In this document: positions 5,812 through 6,476 of the stretch, one piece after another
Layout: each line of letters opens with the position of its first letter
Numbering within the stretch: the stretch's first letter is position 1
Source of the DNA: an uncultured Ruminococcus sp.
Lineage (GTDB): Bacteria > Bacillota > Clostridia > Oscillospirales > Ruminococcaceae
DNA length: 6,476 nt
Direction of reading: 5' to 3'
Assembly (NCBI GenBank): GCA_902772615.1
Contig: CACYBC010000185.1
Span: 1 to 6,476, forward strand
Translations under genes and position numbers: made by a program
The notes under the pieces: generated by a model
Databases searched by the model: none
Seen by the model: only the letters and a program-made list of their open reading frames with translations
What the model was told of the DNA's origin: nothing

Positions 5812-6332
5812 AAAGATTACTGCTTATTTCAGATTCGCACGGCATGAGGGAACAGTTCGAAGAGATATGCACTCTGCATCCTGAGGCTTACAAGATCATC
5901 TTCCTTGGCGACGGAGCCGCGGAGTTCGAGAAGATAAAGGCAGATCATCCGGAATGGCCTCTTATCGGGGTCAGGGGAAACAATGACTTTGGTTCACAGC
6001 TGCCTTACGACAATACCATAGTGGTAGATGCATGGAGGATTTTCATTACACACGGACATCATTACGGTGTAAGGGCGGGAGTAAACGGAATTACTAACGA
6101 AGCACTGGAAAGAGGATGCAATGCAGCCTTCTTCGGGCACACTCACAACCAGTTCAATGGAAAAGAAAACGGAGTCATAGCCGTCAATCCAGGTGCGGTA
6201 TTTACATACCCGATGTCGAAATATGCGATGGTGGATATCCTTGATGACGGGAAGATGGTGGTGAATCTGACCGAACTGAAGAACGGCAGGCCTAATGAGA
6301 GCAGACTGGCGTCCTTCTTTAAATCATTTTAA
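5808..6332 (+). CDS. YfcE/MJ0936-type metallophosphoesterase
   Basis: A 174-residue calcineurin-like phosphoesterase of the YfcE/MJ0936 family, small cytosolic Mn/Ni-dependent phosphodiesterases with poorly known natural substrates. The dimetal site is intact: D9 and H11 (ISDSHG), D35 (LGDG), N58 (GNND), H82 and H84 (THGH), H111 and H113 (FGHTH). The usual NPGS reads NPGA (127-130). Length is typical (~160-180). The start is a TTG at 5808 overlapping the rsmI stop as TTGA, preceded by GGGGAG (5794-5799). The protein then begins MKRLLLISDSHG, the normal family N terminus, so no earlier start is needed. It is the last gene of the operon, just before a strong terminator. The biological substrate cannot be named. 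Confidence 0.9.
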   Translation: MKRLLLISDSHGMREQFEEICTLHPEAYKIIFLGDGAAEFEKIKADHPEWPLIGVRGNNDFGSQLPYDNTIVVDAWRIFITHGHHYGVRAGVNGITNEALERGCNAAFFGHTHNQFNGKENGVIAVNPGAVFTYPMSKYAMVDILDDGKMVVNLTELKNGRPNESRLASFFKSF

Positions 6333-6342
6333 AACAATACGG

Positions 6343-6387
6343 AAGCTCCGGATCACTTCTCGATCGAGATGTGATCCGGAGCTTTTT
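6343..6387 (+). terminator. Long intrinsic terminator after the phosphoesterase gene
   Basis: AAGCTCCGGATCAC (6343-6356) pairs perfectly with GTGATCCGGAGCTT (6371-6384). After a single T-T mismatch, the inner palindrome TCTCGATCGAGA (6358-6369) extends the arm. A T run follows (6383-6387). It starts 11 bases after the stop codon and closes the TrmN6-like/rsmI/phosphoesterase unit. The reverse direction has no adjacent T run, so it probably acts only on + strand transcripts. Confidence 0.93.
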
Positions 6388-6403
6388 GATTTCATTCTAA
6401 ATC

Positions 6404-6444
6404 AGGCGCGGAGACCCGTGACTTCAGTCGTGGGAGGAGCGCCT
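6404..6444. repeat. Two-tier hairpin, possible IS200/IS605-type end or guide-RNA scaffold remnant
   Basis: An outer 6-bp stem, AGGCGC (6404-6409) with GCGCCT (6439-6444), encloses an inner 8-bp stem. The inner arms are CCCGTGAC (6415-6422) and GTCGTGGG (6427-6434), with two G-T wobbles and a TTCA loop. Asymmetric internal loops (GGAGA and AGGA) separate the two tiers. No T tract follows, so it is not a terminator. The inner part, with the GACTTCAGTC core, resembles from memory the subterminal hairpins of IS200/IS605-family elements and the 3' hairpin of TnpB-associated guide RNA. No transposase gene is in the window. It may be the edge of an element extending past 6476, a remnant, or a structured RNA. 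Orientation is unresolved. Confidence 0.4.
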
Positions 6445-6476
6445 GCCTCCAATACTATCCTTTTTAGTGAAGAATA

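Noticed and set aside
6453..6458. TACTAT as a -10 box for a gene beyond the window
   Set aside because: No credible -35 box lies 16-18 bases upstream, where the sequence is the hairpin arm, and no downstream gene is visible.

Overview
This 6.5 kb window holds ordinary chromosomal housekeeping genes, all on the + strand and tightly packed. It looks like a Firmicute, most likely a Clostridia-type anaerobe. The reasons are the run holB - ricT (yaaT) - [ferredoxin] - trmN6-like (yabB) - rsmI (yabC), which resembles the Bacillus/Clostridium holB-yaaT-yabA-yabB-yabC neighbourhood; a clostridial-type 2[4Fe-4S] ferredoxin; strong AGGAGG-type ribosome binding sites; and frequent GTG/TTG starts. Genus cannot be told from the sequence alone.

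Layout. (1) Bases 1-188: the 3' end of rpsU (ribosomal protein S21) and its intrinsic terminator. (2) Bases 210-2134: an endonuclease IV-like TIM-barrel protein and an M24B Xaa-Pro peptidase, overlapping as ATGA. (3) Bases 2135-2219: an intergenic gap with a candidate promoter and a small inverted repeat. (4) Bases 2220-3979: holB (clamp-loader delta' subunit) and ricT (PSP1-domain iron-sulfur protein), 2 bases apart. (5) Bases 3976-4260: a 56-residue ferredoxin with its own promoter, strong RBS and terminator. (6) Bases 4274-6332: a TrmN6-like methyltransferase, rsmI and a YfcE/MJ0936-type phosphodiesterase, joined by two successive TTGA stop/start overlaps and closed by a long intrinsic terminator (6343-6387). 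(7) Bases 6391-6476: non-coding sequence with a two-tier hairpin that resembles the ends of IS200/IS605-type elements or a TnpB-type guide RNA scaffold.

How the genes fit together. Most encode nucleic-acid housekeeping: translation (S21), DNA repair (the endonuclease IV fold), replication (delta'), RNA processing control (RicT), and tRNA and 16S rRNA methylation. Peptide turnover (the Xaa-Pro peptidase), electron transfer (ferredoxin) and a small phosphodiesterase are added. The ferredoxin sits where Bacilli carry yabA, directly after RicT, whose cysteine cluster is itself an iron-sulfur site in the B. subtilis homologue.

I found no undescribed multi-gene system, CRISPR array, tRNA, rRNA or intact mobile element. 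The points most worth a second look are the hairpin at the right edge, the independently transcribed ferredoxin inside a conserved gene run, and the degenerate active-site or zinc motifs in the endonuclease IV-like protein and delta'.
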